Assembly: GCF_000003195.3 (NCBI RefSeq)
Contig: NC_012878.2
Location: 11,187,141 to 11,251,140 of the forward strand
Length of the DNA stretch: 64,000 bases
Reading direction: 5' to 3'
Origin: Sorghum bicolor
Taxonomy: Eukaryota > Streptophyta > Magnoliopsida > Poales > Poaceae
The notes beneath the pieces were generated by a model that saw only the letters and a list, made by a program, of their open reading frames with translations, was not told the origin of the DNA and searched no databases. Of the stretch, positions 60,404 to 64,000 are shown piece by piece. The first letter of the stretch is position 1, and each line of letters begins with the position of its first letter. A program made the translations under genes and the position numbers.

Positions 60404-60586
60404 GCATCCTTCCTCAAGTTCCGCGTGAGTACCTCTTAGCCGTGACATCCGAGCGCATCGCTGTTGTCAGGACTAAAGTATTCGAGTTATCACCTTTGCC
60501 GATAGTAAGGTCAAATCGGCTGGCACGCCTTAACGTTGGAATCGGGTATTAGCCCTTTGTGTTTGCAGATCAGTTTTGCATCAACA
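60404..60586 (+). mobile_element. Partial third LTR of T2
   Basis: From 60413 it matches the last 174 bases of the T2 LTR (equivalent of 59131-59304), with one further difference (ccgagcgc). Bases 60404-60412 are filler from the junction. Confidence 0.9.
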
Positions 60587-60591
60587 ATTAG

Positions 60592-61019
60592 CTTCATTGT
60601 GTACCTGCGTGGGTGTCCAAGACTTCCTGTGGAAGTGATAGTCATTTCTTGCTTTCCATATAAACCACAATGTAATTAGCATTTTGGAGAGCAAGTCATT
60701 GGTAATATTATTTGCAGTAATGGTTTGAAGAATAAGCTGTACTCCATCATCTTCTCAAGGAAAGGCGTGAAAGAAGACCATACCACCCTAGGAAGATTAC
60801 AATGAAAAAAATTGGTGGCATCATCCTCAACCTGGCAACAACTGGCACAGAAGGGATCAATGTTGACAGAGAACCTAGATGCCCTTTCAGCCATGGATAA
60901 AGCTCTTCTAATCATTCTCCAAGTAAAAGTTTTAATGATAGGGGGGAGTTGTTTTATTTTCCATACCTTGGTCGTGATGTGGCTAACTTGAGGAAGGATG
61001 CTCCTCGATCCTTGAATGG
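60592..61019 (-). pseudogene. LINE B, zinc-binding domain part
   Basis: Minus-strand ORF 60915-60676 carries the RT zinc-binding domain: MIRRALSMAERASRF, then C-ASCCQVEDDATNFFHC near 60850-60800 and VWSSF. It lies between T2 (left) and the solo LTR (right), and continues the LINE of 46191-46902. Confidence 0.75.
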
Positions 61020-61024
61020 GTAGC

Positions 61025-62538
61025 TGTTGACGGTCCTTAAGTACTAAAATTAATAATCAAATAAACATGGAAAAGGATCAATATGAAACAAACATCTAGA
61101 ATTAGGGTTTTATCTGACAGAATTCCACGGGCTTTGGTGTTTATCTATTTCTACAGGGGGTTATCAGAAAATATGGAGAGAAGGCCCACATGTCATGTTT
61201 ACAACGAGATAATTACGTGCCGCGCAATTTTCCTTAATCTAGAAGGATCCAGAAGCCACGGGAACGAACGAGAAGGGATTCGGGCTCGGGGGCAGGGCGC
61301 CCGCCCACCCCCCTTGGGCGCCCGCCCAGGGTAGGAGTCCAATCAGGACTCTGCTTCGGGACAACGCTCCACCGACCTAAAGGATCAATCTAAACCATAC
61401 AATCTATGTCGGTTTGATCCAATGGCTCACGTTCACTTGAGGGGACTATAAAACCAGACCCCCTGGCCCCTGGAGGAGAAGAGAAGAAATCATTATTCAG
61501 AGGTAGCCATCAAAGTTAGGGTTTAGAGCTTCTCTCCCGCAGAGAATTAGAATTAGCTACTCCCTAATCCTTCAAGTTTAGAGGTTTGATTAGATAGCAA
61601 TTAGAGAAGTAGAGCACTACGCTCTGGATTCGGATCTTCGGTAATAAAGATTGGTATTATTCATATCTTTCTCTAATTCTTTGTTCTAATTGCATTATGT
61701 CTCTAATTATTATGTTCTTAGTTTGTTCTAGTTCTATATTTGATATAGTTCTAATTGATAATGAGTTTATGTATAAGTTTGCAAAGCGCTTAGCTCTTGA
61801 CGCGAGGGAGTTAGGTGATAGATCACATGTGAGCGTGGTGCTTAGATGTTATTTATCTGCAAATGTATCCTATTGGCCGGGTCGTGTGGTAGTTCGCGAT
61901 AGTGACAGCTTCGTTGATTCTTATATAGTCCACCCTCCGTTGATAGGACAGGCAGAACCGGTATTGTGGAGTAAGTCATGCGATGTTCTGATTTACTTTA
62001 TCAATGTTCCTTATACATGAATGAAGAGTCTTTTATGCTATATATGATCTTGTAGATAACTAGAGTAGATCATGACTTAGTAGTTAGTAGATAACTTAGA
62101 ATCCATTCTCTAGCTAATCCGACATCACCTACATATATGAGGAGTAGTCTATTTTCTAATCGCTGTGTTATCTACCCATGAACTTATAATTCATTATCAT
62201 TATCTTTATGGTTTACCCCCTGCTAAAGTATGTGACTGTGTGACGAGTTTCTCATTAGTAATCATGTTCTTGCAAGTTTATCTCTAGTCTATGCCTTGAT
62301 AGATTTTGCCCTTTGATTTAATTTCATCTTCTTGAGATCCCTTGAGCAAAATTATAAATAACGATACCTGGAATACTTATCCTGGTGAAATGCTACAATG
62401 AGGTGTTTTATCTGTGCGCTTGCGGATAGAATAGATTATTTTCTAGAGAGCCTTTACATTTATAAATATCTTTGTACACTCTGGCGCCATGCTAGGGATG
62501 ACAACCTAGTATCTAAGTGGTGTTAGCTAGTGTCAACA
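61025..62538 (+). mobile_element. Solo Athila LTR in LINE B
   Basis: Perfect target duplication gtagc at 61020-61024 and 62539-62543. 1514 bp, nearly identical to the B LTR at 3094-4608. TATA-like actataaaac at about 61446. LTR-internal ORF at 61697-62020 encodes the same 107 residues as 3765-4088. Confidence 0.95.
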
Positions 62539-62543
62539 GTAGC

Positions 62544-64000
62544 TGCACCTGATTTTGAGCTGCAAGGCATCTATAAATATTTTTAGTAGTACAAATACCA
62601 TTCTTTGAGGGAACCCATCTAAGAATGTCTGGGGTATCTTGAGGCACTGTGCTAACGCTTCGGATTTCCTGAACAGATTGGTTATCAAAGGTATGGTTCA
62701 ATAAAGGTATATTCCAATTGTGAGTATTTGGTAGCCACAGATCAGAAACTGTGGCAGGTAAAGGATTAGTAGTAACATGGTCCAGCAGGTGGCTATGGAT
62801 GGATTTTCAACAGGGGCACCAAGGCGTGGACCAAATGGAGGAATCACCAGCATGGATTTGTAGAGTTACATTGTCAAGGAGCTCATTTTTACCTGCTGTA
62901 GCGAGGACCAGAATATAGACTTGGTTCCTATACTCTTTGCTGTCCAAAAGGAAGAGTAGGGATAATATTTTGCTTTAAGAACTGCAGAAAGGAACTTGTT
63001 TTTAGAGTTAGCCACATTATAAGCGGTATGAATGAGAAGACTTTTGTTAACCGTGTGCAAATCTCTATTTTCTAACCCCCCATTTTCTTTGGATTGATAG
63101 ATGTCATCCCAAGACCTGTGAGCAATAGGGTTTGTGGGATCATCATCTTGCACACCTGCCCACCAAAAACGTCTTAAAACAGAGTTAATTTTCTGAATGA
63201 AAGTGTTGGAGAAAAGCACAGTGGACATGTAATACACAGGAATAGAAGAAAGCACAGATTGAATATAAGTAAGCCGACCAGCATGGTTAAGCTTATTGGA
63301 TTTGACAGTAGTGAGTTTGGCAAGGAACTTGTTGTAAATGAAATGGTAGGCATGGTTCTTGTCTTTGTGGTTGAAAATAATAGGGTGGCCAAGGTGCATA
63401 GTATTAGGAGGTAAATCAGGGACAGGAAAAATGTTCCTAATATTATTCGTGGTGGCATTGTCCACATTATGGCTAAAGTGGATATAGGATTTGGAAAGAT
63501 TAGGGATCTGACCAGAGTGGTGGCAGAAGTCATTAAGAATTTGATTGATAGAATTGGCCTCCAAGGTAGTAGCAGCACCACAAAGAATTAAATCATCAGC
63601 AAAAAGTAAGGAATGGATGGTGGACAATTAGGTCCCAAAGTAATGCCAGTAAGATTAGCAGCCTACATAGCATTGTTTAAAGCAATAGATAACTCATTTA
63701 TGGCTACAACAAAGAGGAAAGGGGAGAGAGGGCAACCTTGACGAATACCTTGTTTAATGGTAAAATAGCTAGTGGGTTGTCCATTGACTAGAATAGCCAT
63801 AGAAGCAGTAATGAAGCAAGCTCGAATAAGGTTGATGTAGTCCCAATCTTTGAAGGGTTTGAGTGAGGAAGTCCCAGCTTAACCTGTCAAAAGCTTTTGC
63901 CAAGTCTATTTTGAGGATAAAGGCCTTGCATTTCCAATGTTTAAGGCTAAAGGAATGAATTATTTCCTGAGTGACAATAATATTAGAAGAAATATGTCTA
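62544..64000 (-). pseudogene. LINE B reverse transcriptase part
   Basis: Minus-strand ORF 63627-62866 holds the RT catalytic box LLFADDLILCG near 63600, SKSYIHFS near 63490, LNHAGRLTYIQSVLSSIPVYYMS near 63280-63215 and the WWAG---D---HRSWDD stretch near 63160-63110. Further upstream text (64000-63640) reads as the RT N-terminal part (AFILKIDLAKAFDRLSWDF near 63920-63870) with stops. The zinc-domain start with ILRWVPSKNG is at about 62625. The endonuclease part lies beyond the window. Confidence 0.8.

Larger units (their letters stand above)
46908..60586 (+). mobile_element. Tat-lineage retrotransposon composite T2 (LTR-internal-LTR-partial internal-partial LTR)
   Basis: One target duplication attag (46903-46907 and 60587-60591) encloses LTR 46908-47601, a full internal region 47602-58610, LTR 58611-59304, a second leader plus gag start 59305-60403, and the last part of a third LTR to 60586. 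The first two LTRs differ by only two substitutions that I can see, and the duplicated gag starts encode identical 352-residue ORFs. It sits inside LINE B. The young age contrasts with the broken gag-pol. Confidence 0.9.

Overview
This window is nuclear DNA of a grass (Poaceae). It holds grass-type Ty3/gypsy retrotransposons of the Athila and Tat lineages, plant L1-type LINEs, a GC-rich first exon with a plastid-type leader, and plant GT-AG introns. I see no bacterial genes, rRNA, tRNA or CRISPR. I cannot name the species from sequence alone. More than 90 percent of the window is nested transposable elements. The only host gene I can support is the first exon of a DUF2358-type gene at 41429-41829.

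Layout, left to right. 1-4608: the 3' part and 3' LTR of Athila-type element B. 4609-6164: an inverted Athila-family LTR. 6165-8149 and 10074-10440: minus-strand remains of an old Tat-like element (T3), split by a solo LTR of another family (8150-10068, TSD ctaag). 10441-22739: complete but decayed minus-strand Tat element T1, inserted in T3. 22740-25005: the rest of T3 (gag start and LTR). 25006-26345: LTR and leader of an unclassified gypsy-like element. 26346-27616 and 38428-39570: a second LTR of the 8150 family, split by non-autonomous Athila-type element A (27617-38427). A is itself split by an inverted solo LTR (31174-32551, TSD tccat). 39571-41428: old repeat debris with an 82-bp tandem repeat. 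41429-43630: host exon 1 and intron sequence. 43631-64000: two minus-strand LINEs. The second is interrupted by the young Tat composite T2 (46908-60586, TSD attag) and by an Athila solo LTR (61025-62538, TSD gtagc).

The most interesting object is T2 with its older relative T1. Both carry, between integrase and 3' LTR, a multi-exon gene on the opposite strand, with its own TATA-like box, encoding a plant-mobile-domain-like protein with a coiled-coil C terminus. In T2 this antisense gene is open over six exons (955 codons, all phases consistent), whereas the sense gag-pol of the same copy has two frameshifts and a nonsense codon. In T1 the antisense gene is full of stops that look like C-to-T or G-to-A changes. 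Both elements are densely sprinkled with TGCCGAT/ATCGGCA motifs.

T2 is also structurally odd: LTR, full internal region, LTR, partial gag, partial LTR, all within one target-site duplication. The gag/LTR deletion junction carries a 22-nt exact inverted copy of LINE sequence lying about 0.6 kb downstream, which looks like templated break repair after insertion. The genes here do not form a host pathway. The biology is element life cycle (gag, protease, RT, RNase H, integrase, antisense PMD gene), decay and nesting.
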